10,559 nt of DNA from Nitrospirota bacterium (GCA_021825785.1 JAKAGP010000024.1:1-10559); one strand, 5' to 3'; shown: positions 1 to 6,055, numbered from the stretch's first letter. Numbers and translations: made by a program. Notes: generated by a model not told the origin, from the sequence alone.

Positions 1-17
1 TCAGGGAGGCATTTTCC

Positions 18-344
18 ATGCTGGACCCCGAGCTGAAGAGGCTGATTGTTATCAGGGGCGCTATCCGTGACGCCGCCGGAAGGCCGGAAAAGGGCCTTTG
101 CGCGGTCGCCTTCAAGGGGGCGGCCGTGAATGGAGAAATGCCGGATTATATCTCCGCGCCCAGCGATGAAAACGGCCGCTATGAGATTTACGTCCCGGCC
201 GCCAGCAAGCTCACCCTGGCAGCGGCGAGGACAGGCCCCGCAGGGTTCAGGGTAATGGGGTGGTACGGGAAGGTCAACGCGGCCGGGAAGGATATCACGG
301 GCGTCAGTATCGTCTTGTCCAAAAAGGTCTTGTCCAAAAAGTGA
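18..344 (+). CDS. Carboxypeptidase-regulatory-like domain protein (or C-terminal part of a larger protein)
   Basis: The product is about 108 residues and is essentially one beta-sandwich domain of the carboxypeptidase regulatory-like type. An opening I-R-G-x-I-R-D-A-A-G-R-P strand (residues 12-22) is followed by S-D-E-N-G-R-Y-E-I (49-57) and a closing D-I-T-G-V-S-I-V-L strand. The last residues repeat KKVLSKK, from a short in-frame duplication at the stop. An AGGGAGG ribosome site lies 8 bases before this ATG. However, the reading frame stays open to the window edge, so this may be the last domain of a longer exported protein. No signal peptide follows the ATG, which favours the second reading. 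It is 25 bases upstream of the binding lipoprotein and is probably in the same operon. The domain is a fold-level call only and gives no specific function. Confidence 0.6.
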   Translation: MLDPELKRLIVIRGAIRDAAGRPEKGLCAVAFKGAAVNGEMPDYISAPSDENGRYEIYVPAASKLTLAAARTGPAGFRVMGWYGKVNAAGKDITGVSIVLSKKVLSKK

Positions 345-369
345 ATTTTTATTTTTTAATGGAGGAGAA

Positions 370-1278
370 ATGAAGCGGCTTGCCACAATCGTCTTGGTTA
401 TTTTTTCATTGGTTGCCCTTATTTCCTGCAGCAAAGCCTCAAAGGGCGCGCAGGAAGGAGGCAGGGTTTACAGAGTGGGCTTCATGATATGCAACGCCAG
501 GCAGGAGACACTGGACCGGTTTACGCCGCTTACAGCATATTTGAGCCAGAAACTGGGTGTTAAATTTGTTGCGGTCCCGATAAACACGATAGATTTCCAG
601 AGGCAGGCCGGCACTCTGGACTTCATGCACACCAATTCGCTTCTCTACATTATCCTGCACCAGTATTACGGGGCGAGGGCGCTGACGGCCGACATCCAGG
701 GCTCGATGGGCTACAAGTCCGCGGGCTCTATCGTCGTGCTGAAGGACTCCCCGATCAAGAGCATAAAGGACCTCAAGGGCAAGACGATGGTATTTGGCCC
801 CATGCTCGCCCCGACCGGCTACATGGAACAGTATGACCTGATGCTCAAGGGCGGCATCAACCCGGAGCGGGACCTGGCCTTCTATACCATCCCGCCCGGC
901 ACCTACAAGCATGAGGCGCTGATATACGGCGTGCTTTACGGGAAATACGACGCCGGGGCCTTCCCGATGCTCGACTACGAAAAGATGATAAAGGACGGCA
1001 GGATCAATCCGGCTGATTTCAGGATAATCGCCACCGGAGAGCCCATCCCCTACTGCACCTTCGCGGCGTCCCAGAGGGTGGACGACAAGCTGGCGGAAAA
1101 ATTCAAGGAGGCCCTGCTCTCCCTGACGAAGGACACCACCGTCGAGGTAAACGGCGAGGTGGTGAAGGTGCTCAAAAGCGCCTGGCTGGACGGCTTTCAC
1201 CCCGTCACGGACAAGGACTATGACGTTGTAAGGGACATGGCCAGGAGGACGAATATGCCGCCTTACCAGAAATACTGA
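370..1278 (+). CDS. PhnD-like periplasmic substrate-binding lipoprotein
   Basis: This 302-residue protein starts with a lipoprotein signal peptide: K2-R3, a hydrophobic stretch at 4-19, and lipobox L-I-S-C with lipidated Cys20. Residue +2 is Ser, not Asp, so outer-membrane sorting is possible. The rest (about 33-290) fits the phosphate/phosphonate/phosphite ABC binding family (PhnD type, Pfam phosphonate-bd). It shows an N-terminal F-M-I-C-N strand, the R-F-T-P-L-T-A-Y-L segment, the D-F-M-H-T-N ligand-loop region, and the I-K-S-I-K-D-L-K-G-K-T hinge typical of the family. The ATG has GGAGG four bases upstream. No ABC permease or ATPase is adjacent. Such orphan PhnD-like proteins often serve as sensors or deliver ligand to a non-ABC partner. 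With a YedE-family transporter two genes on, a sulfur- or selenium-oxyanion ligand is possible, but that is inference. Confidence 0.85.
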   Translation: MKRLATIVLVIFSLVALISCSKASKGAQEGGRVYRVGFMICNARQETLDRFTPLTAYLSQKLGVKFVAVPINTIDFQRQAGTLDFMHTNSLLYIILHQYYGARALTADIQGSMGYKSAGSIVVLKDSPIKSIKDLKGKTMVFGPMLAPTGYMEQYDLMLKGGINPERDLAFYTIPPGTYKHEALIYGVLYGKYDAGAFPMLDYEKMIKDGRINPADFRIIATGEPIPYCTFAASQRVDDKLAEKFKEALLSLTKDTTVEVNGEVVKVLKSAWLDGFHPVTDKDYDVVRDMARRTNMPPYQKY

Positions 1279-1290
1279 AATCCCCTTCTC

Positions 1291-1854
1291 ATGGTGATGG
1301 GCAATTTCAAGAAGAAATTCAGTCCGGACCGGCTGGACAAGGCGGCGTTCGCGGGGATCATCGCGCTTAGCGCCTCAATCGTCGTCTTGTCGGTCTTCTT
1401 CCGGGGACATACACCCGCGGGCGCCATCGCGGGCGGATATGCGGAGGGGGCCGTGCAGCAGCCCTTGTCCGCCGAGGCCGAGGCGCGTATAAAACAGATC
1501 AAGAATATCATAGAAGGCGGAGGAGACCCGGCCAAGGCCGAGGGCCTCATAAAGGACGCCATCGCCCAATATCCTTACGAGGCCGAATTTTACATGCTGA
1601 TGGGAGACATGTACATGAGAGAGCAAAAACCCCTCAGCGCCGTCTCCCGGTACAAGGAAGCGGTGGATCTGGACCCGGATTACGCGGACAAGACCTCGAA
1701 CTTATTCGAGGGGGGCAAGATACGGGTTGCGCTCAGGGAGGCCAAGCACAAACTGCAGGCGGCCCTTGCGAAAGACCCGGACAACGCCCGGCTGAAAAAA
1801 GCCAAAAGCGACCTCTATTATCTTCTAAGGAGGCTTGCAGGTTCCTGTGGATAA
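1291..1854 (+). CDS. Membrane-anchored tetratricopeptide repeat protein
   Basis: The 187-residue product has a short basic N-terminus (KKK at 7-9), one transmembrane segment at about 19-37, a flexible alanine/glycine-rich linker, and TPR-like helical repeats from about residue 79. The best repeat runs from A-E-F-Y-M-L-M-G-D-M-Y to A-V-S-R-Y-K-E-A-V-D-L-D-P-D-Y (98-131). A further helical pair follows (145-172), ending near K-D-P-D-N-A-R-L. This is a scaffold of the kind that holds partner proteins at the membrane on the periplasmic side. The start is uncertain: ATG 1291 and ATG 1297 both lack an obvious Shine-Dalgarno, so it may be translated by coupling from the gene ending 12 bases earlier. 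Its 3' end overlaps the start of the YedE-like gene. The specific role is unknown; assisting the binding protein or transporter is inferred from gene order. Confidence 0.75.
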   Translation: MVMGNFKKKFSPDRLDKAAFAGIIALSASIVVLSVFFRGHTPAGAIAGGYAEGAVQQPLSAEAEARIKQIKNIIEGGGDPAKAEGLIKDAIAQYPYEAEFYMLMGDMYMREQKPLSAVSRYKEAVDLDPDYADKTSNLFEGGKIRVALREAKHKLQAALAKDPDNARLKKAKSDLYYLLRRLAGSCG

Positions 1855-3001
1855 GTTAAATCCCTCTTCGGACAACTTTTTCAGGCTGGACAGGAAGGAC
1901 AGGTGGCTCTTCATACTGACGGGGGTGCTCATAGGGGTCGCCGCGCCGCTTCTGTCATACTTCGGCAATCCGCCAAACACCGGCCTGTGCATATCCTGCT
2001 TCCTGGAAAATATAGCCGGCGCGCTCGGCCTCCACGACAACGTGAGGATGCAGTACGCGAGGCCGGAGATAATCGGCCTGGTCCTTGGCTCCTTTATCGG
2101 CTCGGTGAGAAGCGGCGGGTTCAGGGCCACGGGGGGAAGCTCGCCGCTGTTGAAATTCTTTACGGGGATATTCCTCATTATAGGCTGCTCCGTCTTTATA
2201 GGCTGCCCGGTGAAGATGCTGATCAGGCTGTCCGCCGGGGATTTTACCGCCCTGGCCGGAGTGGCCGGTATAATGGCGGGGGTATGGCTGGGCCTGAAAT
2301 TCCTTGAAGGCGGTTTCAGGCTGGGGCAGCCGGTTTCGATGCCCGCGGCCAACGGTCTCCTGGTGCCTGGCTCCATGTTCGCCCTGCTTCTGCTCGTCCT
2401 TTTTGACGCCCCCTTCATAGGGACGAGCGTCAAGGGGGCCGCGGACCTTCATGCGCCTCTGTGGATGTCCCTTGCCGCGGGGCTTGCCATAGGGGGGCTT
2501 GCCGGGAAGACCGGTTTTTGCATAACGGGCGGATTGTCGCGCCTTTTTTTATGGGGGCCGAAGGAGGTCAAGGGATGCCCGAAGTCAACGGGCTTGCTGC
2601 TTGCCCTGGGGGCTTTCGTGATCTCGGCGTTCATTACCAACCTGGCTGCCGGGCAGTTTCATCCGGGCATCCACGGACAGCCAAGCTCCAACGAGGATTA
2701 TTTCTGGAACGCGATGGGTATGGTGGTCGTGGGGTTCGGCTCGGTCCTCATCCGGGGCTGCCCCTTAAGACAGCTCATCCTCTCCGGCCAGGGGGACACG
2801 GATGCAGGCGCCGCCGTGCTCGGCATGCTGGTGGGGGCCGCGCTTGTAAACAACTGGGGCATCGGCGGAACGCCCGCCGGCACTCCGTTTGGCGGGAAGA
2901 TCGCAATCATTGTGGGACTCATATTTTTCCTTGCAGCCGGCATGGCTTACAGGCGCAGGGATATGGGCCTTGCGCCTGAGTATCAGGCGGGGCTCGATTA
3001 G
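1847..3001 (+). CDS. yedE: YedE/FdhT-family putative selenium (sulfur) transporter
   Basis: This multi-pass membrane protein of 384 residues belongs to the YeeE/YedE (thiosulfate transporter-like) superfamily and most resembles the selenium-metabolism branch YedE/FdhT. Diagnostic segments are G-N-P-P-N-T-G-L-C-I-S-C-F near residues 40-52, then R-P-E-I-I-G, I-G-C-P-V-K-M-L-I-R, G-K-T-G-F-C-I-T-G-G, and R-G-C-P-L-R-Q-L-I-L-S-G-Q-G-D. Cysteines fall at about 48, 51, 114, 120, 225, 244 and 305. In YeeE, cysteines lining the path are thought to relay the thiosulfate sulfur. About ten hydrophobic segments cover the protein. Start choice: AAGGAGG at 1827-1833 is 13 bases before GTG 1847 but only 1 base before the in-frame TTG 1835, so GTG is preferred. 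Either way it overlaps the TPR gene and is probably coupled to it. The family call is firm; selenium rather than sulfur as substrate is less so. Confidence 0.85.
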   Translation: MDKLNPSSDNFFRLDRKDRWLFILTGVLIGVAAPLLSYFGNPPNTGLCISCFLENIAGALGLHDNVRMQYARPEIIGLVLGSFIGSVRSGGFRATGGSSPLLKFFTGIFLIIGCSVFIGCPVKMLIRLSAGDFTALAGVAGIMAGVWLGLKFLEGGFRLGQPVSMPAANGLLVPGSMFALLLLVLFDAPFIGTSVKGAADLHAPLWMSLAAGLAIGGLAGKTGFCITGGLSRLFLWGPKEVKGCPKSTGLLLALGAFVISAFITNLAAGQFHPGIHGQPSSNEDYFWNAMGMVVVGFGSVLIRGCPLRQLILSGQGDTDAGAAVLGMLVGAALVNNWGIGGTPAGTPFGGKIAIIVGLIFFLAAGMAYRRRDMGLAPEYQAGLD

Positions 3002-3214
3002 CGATACCCGCCCAGCCATCCGGTTCCCGCATCTAAAGCGCTCACTCCTTCGTCATTTCGCGCTCATACAGAGACCCTGCCGGGGTTAATTCGCGCAATT
3101 TTCAAATAATAAGGGATATTAAAATTTATAGATTCTTAAATTAAAAAATAAACCTGTCAATAAAAACCTGATTTATCCGAAGGTTAGGCGTCCTCAGGAG
3201 GTTTTTAAATATCC
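3002..3214. other. AT-rich upstream region of the first sigma-54 promoter
   Basis: This is non-coding. From about 3090 it becomes strongly AT-rich, unlike the GC-rich genes on either side. It carries CATTTCGCGCTCAT at 3054-3067 and a second TTCGCGCAA at 3090-3098, which resemble boxes upstream of the other two sigma-54 promoters. The stretch CAGGAGGTTTTTAAATATCC just before the promoter resembles CAGGAGTTTATATGCCCA before the promoter at 8232. No convincing intrinsic terminator for the yedE operon was found here; only a 4-bp ACCC/GGGT hairpin is present near 3073-3085. Confidence 0.55.
3054..3067 (+). promoter_or_regulatory. Candidate upstream activator box (copy 1)
   Basis: The sequence CATTTCGCGCTCAT lies 162 bases before the -24 GG of the promoter at 3215. 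Near-identical boxes stand at 3509-3520 and 8075-8090, at 151 and 158 bases from their promoters. The position and recurrence suit an enhancer-binding-protein site, but the protein is unknown. Confidence 0.4.
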
Positions 3215-3230
3215 GGGCATGAGGATTGCT
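3215..3230 (+). promoter_or_regulatory. Sigma-54 (-24/-12) promoter P1
   Basis: GGGCATGAGGATTGCT has the invariant GG and GC dinucleotides separated by exactly 10 bases (3216-3217 and 3228-3229), with CAT after GG and TT before GC as in the sigma-54 consensus. Transcription would start near 3241. The first ORF downstream is the 30-codon ORF at 3353. Confidence 0.7.
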
Positions 3231-3352
3231 CTATAAGTGCAGCTTAAGATTAATTCGAACGAAGAACGCGGTATTTGGGATATGCCCGCAAGGAATTTAA
3301 AGGTAATTTTTGGGGCAGCAGGCGAATGAAAGTAAGGAAGGGTGGTGATTTC

Positions 3353-3445
3353 ATGAAAAGATGGCTTACGGTTTTGCTTGTCTTCGCGGTGGTCGGCTTG
3401 CTTTCCGCGGTGATGGGATTTGAGTTGTTCTGCCTGATTGGATGA
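3353..3445 (+). CDS. 30-residue signal-peptide-like small protein (possibly a truncated secreted-protein gene)
   Basis: ATG 3353 is preceded by GGAAGGGTGGTGATTTC, close to the GGGAGGGTAGTGATGCC that precedes the secreted proteins at 3879 and 8471. The product begins MKRWLTVLLVFAVVG, a Sec-signal-like sequence of the same type (MKKWPAVFIVLMF, MKRWIPVLSVFIP), but it stops at a TGA after residue 30, before any mature domain. It could be a single-pass membrane micropeptide, or the remnant of a sixth secreted protein cut just after its signal peptide. The TGA is followed 10 bases later by a perfect 9-bp hairpin. It sits under its own sigma-54 promoter. Translation is plausible; function is unknown. 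Confidence 0.5.
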   Translation: MKRWLTVLLVFAVVGLLSAVMGFELFCLIG

Positions 3446-3455
3446 TGCAAACAGG

Positions 3456-3481
3456 GCCGGGCACTCGAGAGGGTGCCCGGC
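3456..3481 (+). terminator. Strong hairpin after the 30-codon ORF
   Basis: GCCGGGCAC (3456-3464) and GTGCCCGGC (3473-3481) form a perfect 9-bp stem with an 8-base loop. No T-run follows, so it is not a textbook intrinsic terminator. It lies 10 bases after the stop codon, and its most likely role is ending or protecting the P1 transcript. Confidence 0.45.
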
Positions 3482-3508
3482 TACCCCGCCCTCAAACCGA
3501 AGTTGCGT

Positions 3509-3550
3509 TATTTCGCACTTAATGGCAATCTCAAAAGTGGTATTTCGCGC
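3509..3550 (+). promoter_or_regulatory. Candidate activator boxes (copies 2a and 2b)
   Basis: TATTTCGCACTT (3509-3520) and TATTTCGCGC (3541-3550) are two related boxes 151 and 119 bases before the -24 GG of promoter P2. They match the boxes upstream of P1 and P3 in sequence and spacing. The stretch from about 3550 to 3660 is very AT-rich and could bend or bind IHF, as sigma-54 systems often require. Confidence 0.4.
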
Positions 3551-3657
3551 AAAAAAATAATAATTTTAAAAAAATTAAACTTAAATATTTCAAAAAATAG
3601 GGCTGCTATTCCGGCGTAAGTCCCTAATTTTATTGAATTAATTATGCAGTATGAATT

Positions 3658-3674
3658 CTGGCATGAGAATTGCA
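3658..3674 (+). promoter_or_regulatory. Sigma-54 (-24/-12) promoter P2
   Basis: CTGGCATGAGAATTGCA is a near-consensus sigma-54 promoter. GG (3660-3661) and GC (3672-3673) are separated by 10 bases, with TGGCA and TTGCA both intact. It is flanked by an inverted repeat, TATGAATT at 3650-3657 and AATTCATA at 3674-3681. The start would be near 3685, giving a leader of about 52 bases before peptide gene 1. The GC-to-ATG distance is 64 bases, identical to that at promoter P3. Confidence 0.8.
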
Positions 3675-3736
3675 ATTCATAATTGTGACAGGGAAAGGGA
3701 AAAATTAATATACTGCGTGAAAGGAGGGTACGGAAG

Positions 3737-3799
3737 ATGAGAAAAGCGAGATACACAAGGCCGCGCGTCATCGGTTCTGTTTGCGTGCACCCCTGCTAG
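3737..3799 (+). CDS. VCVHPC-tail short peptide, copy 1
   Basis: This 20-residue peptide begins MRKARYTRP and ends RVIGSVCVHPC. AAAGGAGG stands about 9 bases before the ATG, and a sigma-54 promoter lies just upstream. Three other copies occur in the window with the same C-terminus and many synonymous base changes, which shows selection on the peptide. Features: a basic N-terminus, Y6-x-x-P9-x-V11, G13, then C16-x-H18-x-C20 at the very end. There is no signal peptide. Y-x-x-P-x-[LV] resembles the leader motif bound by PqqD-like recognition domains in lasso-peptide systems, so a RiPP precursor is one reading. The C-x-H-x-C end could bind a metal or form a small disulfide or thioether ring. A leader (arrest) peptide controlling the gene 79 bases downstream is the main alternative. 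I know of no named family for it. Confidence 0.85.
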   Translation: MRKARYTRPRVIGSVCVHPC

Positions 3800-3878
3800 G
3801 TTGCATGTGGACTGGCTGTCGGGAATGAAGACGGGGTAAGCGGCAATAAAAATTGTCTCCAGGGAGGGTAGTGATGCC

Positions 3879-4664
3879 ATGAAAAAATGGCCTGCAGTAT
3901 TTATTGTCCTTATGTTTGCGGCAGTGCTGTGGGCTGCCTCCGCCGCAGCGAACGGTACGATCACGGCGACAGTCCTTTATAACGGGCAACCCGTTTCGGG
4001 CGCCTACGTTTATCTGATGAGCGGCTCCCAGCTTTCCCCCAGGGAGCTGTATTATCAGAACGCCAGCGCCATCGCGGGGCCTTCCGATTCCAGCGGGAAC
4101 ATCTCGGCGAGCGTTCCCGCGGGCACCTATTATATCCGCATCACGAAGAAGACCGGTTCGGTTTCTTATCTGACGCCGCCCTATCCCGGGGATTTCGTCT
4201 GGATATACACTGGAAATCCACCGGAGGTCACCATAGCCAACAACGCCACGGTCGCGCTCGGAACGGTAAATACCACGGCGTACGAGACGATCACGATCAC
4301 GGGCACGGTAAAAGGCGCCTCCGGCAAGCCCCTGGCTGTCTGGGCCGTAAAGGCGGCCACGCAGCCCTGCGAATCGGGCAACTGGGCGTATGCCCATTCC
4401 TTCAACGAGTGCGGGACATCGAAGCATCCCGCATGGACCGACGCCAACGGCAACTATGCCATCACGCTTATGAACACGGGCACCTATTACGTGTACGCGA
4501 GCCCGGCCCTGAATTACGCGAACACCAACTATCCGGGCGGCTATCCCACGTGCACGACGGCCGTCGGCTGCGAGGACTGCGGGGACTATTACTATTACAA
4601 CTGTCCGACAAACGTCGCCTCCACCGGGGCAACCGCCGTGAATGTAGTCGTCCCCGGATATTAG
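3879..4664 (+). CDS. Secreted two-domain carboxypeptidase-regulatory-like protein (A1)
   Basis: The 261-residue product has a Sec signal peptide (residues 1-24, MKKWPAVFIVLMF core, cleavage after S-A-A-A before N25-G26). Two beta-sandwich domains follow. Domain 1 (about 27-130) includes Y-N-G-Q-P-V-S-G-A-Y-V-Y-L, S-V-P-A-G-T-Y-Y-I-R-I-T and P-P-Y-P-G-D. Domain 2 (about 136-261) opens I-T-I-T-G-T-V-K-G-A-S-G-K and contains D-A-N-G-N-Y-A-I and N-T-G-T-Y-Y-V-Y-A. All six cysteines are in domain 2, including C-E-D-C before the Y-Y-Y-Y run, which suggests three disulfides after export. The protein ends in V-P-G-Y. AGGGAGGG lies 10 bases before the ATG. It follows peptide gene 1 and is followed 36 bases later by A2. 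It is a close relative of the product of 8471-9259. Structural or ligand-binding roles are possible; no catalytic residues are evident. Confidence 0.85.
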   Translation: MKKWPAVFIVLMFAAVLWAASAAANGTITATVLYNGQPVSGAYVYLMSGSQLSPRELYYQNASAIAGPSDSSGNISASVPAGTYYIRITKKTGSVSYLTPPYPGDFVWIYTGNPPEVTIANNATVALGTVNTTAYETITITGTVKGASGKPLAVWAVKAATQPCESGNWAYAHSFNECGTSKHPAWTDANGNYAITLMNTGTYYVYASPALNYANTNYPGGYPTCTTAVGCEDCGDYYYYNCPTNVASTGATAVNVVVPGY

Positions 4665-4700
4665 ATAAAAATCACCTCGAAAAGGAGGGTAGGTGATGCC

Positions 4701-5531
4701 ATGAAAAGATGGATTCCGGTTTTAAGCGTCTTTATTCCCGCCTTATTGCTATTGGCGGGCACGGCAATGGCGAACGGCACCGTAACGGCAACGTTCCTGT
4801 ACACGGATTCGGGCGGGGCCGTCCACCCGCTGGATCACGCCTATGTGTATCTGCAGAGCGGAACGAAGGTCAACCCGAAGGAGAAATACTTTTCTACTCC
4901 ACTTCTGATACTGGGGCCTACCAATGCAAGCGGGTATGTTTCGGTCAGCGTCCCGGAGGGCAAATATTACGTGCGCCTGACGCGAAGGGCGCCACTCACG
5001 GGCACCCCGGCCCAGGCCCAGTCGTACGGCCCCCCCAGGGCCGGTGATTACACCTGGAACTGGGGCACGCCCACGGCCCCCGAGATAACCGTCACCACCG
5101 GCTCGGTGTTCAACCTGGGTACGGTGTACGCGACAATATTCGGCGAGCATATTACGATTTCGGGGAGGGTCTTCAATGTCTCCACCGGGGCGGCCAAGGC
5201 GGGCTGGTTCGTGAAGGCCACTACCCAGTACTGCGTGGCTCTGGACAGCGGCTATTGTAATTCCATCGAGGCAGGCGGGCGCTGTGCCGGGCTCCATTGG
5301 AGTCCCACGGCCAACTGCGGGACTAAATACCCGGCGCAAAAACTTACCGATTCGAACGGGAACTACACCATATTCCTCAAGAACCCCGGGACCTATTATA
5401 TCCTGGCATGCCAAACCCCTAACGGCTGCTCATATGGGGGATACGGCACCGGTTCCAACGGGCAGATCGTGACCCTGAGCGTCGGAGCCGGGCAGCAGCT
5501 TACCAATGTAAATATCAGCGGTTACTTTTAG
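4701..5531 (+). CDS. Secreted two-domain carboxypeptidase-regulatory-like protein (A2)
   Basis: The 276-residue product has a Sec signal peptide (1-24, cleavage A-M-A before N25-G26). Domain 1 has an inserted D-S-G-G-A-V-H-P-L-D-H-A-Y-V-Y-L-Q-S-G loop, the P-K-E-K-Y-F motif, R-L-T-R-R-A-P-L and Y-G-P-P-R-A-G-D-Y-T-W. Domain 2 starts at about residue 151 with I-T-I-S-G-R-V, then A-G-W-F-V-K-A-T-T-Q-Y-C, K-Y-P-A-Q-K-L-T-D-S-N-G-N-Y-T-I and N-P-G-T-Y-Y-I-L-A-C, ending V-N-I-S-G-Y-F. Six cysteines are all in domain 2. AAGGAGGG precedes the ATG by about 12 bases. The gap from A1 is only 36 bases with no promoter, so both are on one transcript. Peptide gene 2 starts 20 bases after the stop. The same module, without a signal peptide, forms the C-terminus of the NHL protein at 6056-8008. 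Confidence 0.85.
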   Translation: MKRWIPVLSVFIPALLLLAGTAMANGTVTATFLYTDSGGAVHPLDHAYVYLQSGTKVNPKEKYFSTPLLILGPTNASGYVSVSVPEGKYYVRLTRRAPLTGTPAQAQSYGPPRAGDYTWNWGTPTAPEITVTTGSVFNLGTVYATIFGEHITISGRVFNVSTGAAKAGWFVKATTQYCVALDSGYCNSIEAGGRCAGLHWSPTANCGTKYPAQKLTDSNGNYTIFLKNPGTYYILACQTPNGCSYGGYGTGSNGQIVTLSVGAGQQLTNVNISGYF

Positions 5532-5551
5532 CGAAAGGAGGTGTTCTGACA

Positions 5552-5611
5552 ATGAAGATAAGATATTCCAGGCCGAAAGTGGTCGGCTCCGTCTGCGTGC
5601 ATCCCTGCTAA
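5552..5611 (+). CDS. VCVHPC-tail short peptide, copy 2
   Basis: This 19-residue peptide begins MKIRYSRP and ends KVVGSVCVHPC. It lacks one residue near the N-terminus relative to the other three copies, while the spacing from Tyr to the C-terminal Cys is unchanged. The codons differ from copy 1 throughout the conserved tail (GGC TCC GTC against GGT TCT GTT, and CAT against CAC), which supports translation. AAAGGAGG precedes the ATG by about 10 bases. It lies only 20 bases after A2 and has no promoter of its own, so it is probably co-transcribed from P2. It stands 444 bases before the NHL fusion gene, the longest such gap in the array. A 9-bp hairpin begins 6 bases after the stop. Confidence 0.85.
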   Translation: MKIRYSRPKVVGSVCVHPC

Positions 5612-5617
5612 GGCAGG

Positions 5618-5656
5618 CGGCCTGCAGATAGTGCAGCAGTTTGACTATGCAGGCCG
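5618..5656 (+). terminator. Hairpin just after peptide gene 2
   Basis: CGGCCTGCA (5618-5626) pairs with TGCAGGCCG (5648-5656), with three more pairs possible across a two-base bulge. It begins 6 bases after the stop codon. No T-run follows, so termination is uncertain; it may be a processing or attenuation structure. Confidence 0.4.
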
Positions 5657-5720
5657 GGCAGATGGCGGATTGAGCGACATGGCTTATTTTCGTGGCCGAT
5701 GCCGGCGAAGCGAAGCGTCC

Positions 5721-5793
5721 GCATCTCCGGCTGTCTGAGCCGAAGGGGACCAGTCCCGAGGGACCAGTCCCCGAAGGCGAGTTTCGGAGATGC
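5721..5793. repeat. Nested inverted and direct repeat element
   Basis: GCATCTCCG (5721-5729) and CGGAGATGC (5785-5793) form a perfect 9-bp outer stem. Between them GGGACCAGTCCC occurs twice in tandem (5746-5757 and 5760-5771), each copy near-palindromic (GGGAC-CA-GTCCC). The layout recalls small repeat elements of the REP type. No second copy of the whole element is in this window. Confidence 0.5.
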
Positions 5794-6055
5794 AGTGGAG
5801 CGAGTCCATGCAGAGGCAGAAAACAAGCCGAAAAAGCGAAATCGCCATCGCCCGGCAAACCAAACTGAAGTACTACCAGGGGTGGGGGCGGCAGACGGAC
5901 AAGGGTTTGAGGGGCGGGGCTTGCCCCGCTGGTTGACAAACGGAGTGTGGGGACAGGCGGCCGGAAGGGGGTGAGATGGATCCTTGCCGGTCCCGCCTCC
6001 GCCATACCGCCTGAGGGGCGGTTAATCATCACCATGGAAAAAGGGGGGCGATGGG

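Larger units (their letters stand above)
5612..6055. other. Structured intergenic region between peptide 2 and the NHL fusion gene
   Basis: No convincing gene is present. The stretch holds three dyads: a 9-bp stem 5618-5626/5648-5656, an outer 9-bp stem 5721-5729/5785-5793, and inside it two direct copies of GGGACCAGTCCC (5746-5757 and 5760-5771), each able to fold. No sigma-54 signature (GG-N10-GC with TGGC/TTGC) was found, and TTGACA at 5934-5939 lacks a good -10 partner. An open frame from ATG 5790 or 5808 to a TGA before 5940 encodes a basic peptide of no recognised family. The composition is GC-rich, unlike the AT-rich promoter regions, so this may be an inserted repeat element. Confidence 0.5.

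Noticed and set aside
439..1200. Long open frame on the minus strand opposite the PhnD-like gene
   Set aside because: It is a shadow of a GC-rich gene. The plus-strand frame has a clear lipobox, ribosome site and family motifs; this one has none.
3268..3300. Decayed fifth peptide gene upstream of the 30-codon ORF
   Set aside because: Only a GGGATATGCC match (L-G-Y-A-R in one frame) to copy 4 is present; there is no start codon, no R-P-R-V and no VCVHPC tail, so it is noted as a hint only.
3768..4427. Long minus-strand frame opposite peptide 1 and A1
   Set aside because: It is Arg/Gly-rich shadow sequence with no family motifs, and it crosses two well-supported plus-strand genes. Similar minus frames opposite A2, B, C and D were rejected for the same reason.
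5934..5939. TTGACA as a sigma-70 -35 box before the NHL gene
   Set aside because: No TATAAT-like -10 stands 16-18 bases downstream.
5699..5974. Open frames in the spacer before the NHL gene, on both strands, including a 48-codon frame from ATG 5790
   Set aside because: They cross the nested repeats, are rich in Arg/Gly/Pro typical of chance frames in GC-rich DNA, and match nothing I recognise. The 5790 or 5808 start has a weak GGAG site, so it is doubtful but not impossible.
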